Both the position numbers and the translations under genes were made by a program. DNA of 24,040 bases, from positions 1 to 24,040 of the IMG/VR virus record IMGVR_UViG_3300017991_002548; one strand, written 5' to 3'. Positions 24,033 through 24,040 of this stretch are shown in pieces. The DNA comes from a virus. A model generated the notes under the pieces. The model saw only the letters and a list, made by a program, of their open reading frames with translations. It had not been told where the DNA came from and did no database searches. Every line of letters begins with the position of its first letter. Position 1 is the first letter of the stretch.

Positions 24033-24040
24033 ATTTACAA

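Overview
The window is a 24 kb stretch of a large tailed bacteriophage genome (Caudoviricetes), AT-rich, with every supported gene on the + strand and packed head to tail. It covers the head-assembly block: portal, prohead protease, a very large putative scaffold or core protein, a putative decoration protein and the major capsid protein (MCP). The host cannot be read from the sequence. Phage identity rests on the order portal - protease - putative scaffold - MCP and on recognisable portal, protease and capsid motifs. No tRNA, integrase, IS element or CRISPR array is visible.

Layout. 1-5.4 kb: five hydrophilic proteins of unknown function, probably virion or assembly proteins. The fifth ends on a run of ten A residues, and the -1 frame beyond it stays open for another 260 nt. 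5.5-10.5 kb: a portal gene interrupted by three inteins (401, 152 and 340 aa), with a DUF559-like nuclease domain at its C terminus. 10.5-14 kb: a small basic protein and a 1003-aa protein of unknown function. 14-15.9 kb: prohead protease with a mini-intein three residues after its likely catalytic serine. 15.9-16.03 kb: intergenic region with a good sigma70-type promoter. 16-21 kb: a 1676-aa acidic, zinc-ribbon-containing protein, the likely scaffold or core. 21.1-21.8 kb: putative decoration protein. 21.8-23.85 kb: MCP split by a group I intron that carries a two-motif LAGLIDADG endonuclease. Its exon 1 is only 97 nt, too short to be noticed as a gene on its own. The window ends with a strong intrinsic terminator and three copies of a palindromic motif.

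How it works together. Capsids of this type grow around a scaffold on the portal ring; the protease then removes the scaffold and DNA enters through the portal. Here all three essential players (portal, protease, capsid) must first undergo self-splicing: four protein-splicing events and one RNA-splicing event. Two inteins and the intron carry LAGLIDADG endonucleases, so the region is a hub of homing elements sitting in the most conserved sites of head genes.

Most unusual points: the portal-DUF559 fusion; the 10-bp palindrome TGTATATACA, found as pairs only in two inteins and in the final intergenic region; the A10 slippage candidate; and an inferred A-U rather than U-G pair at the intron 5' splice site, supported by frame and by P1/P10 pairing.
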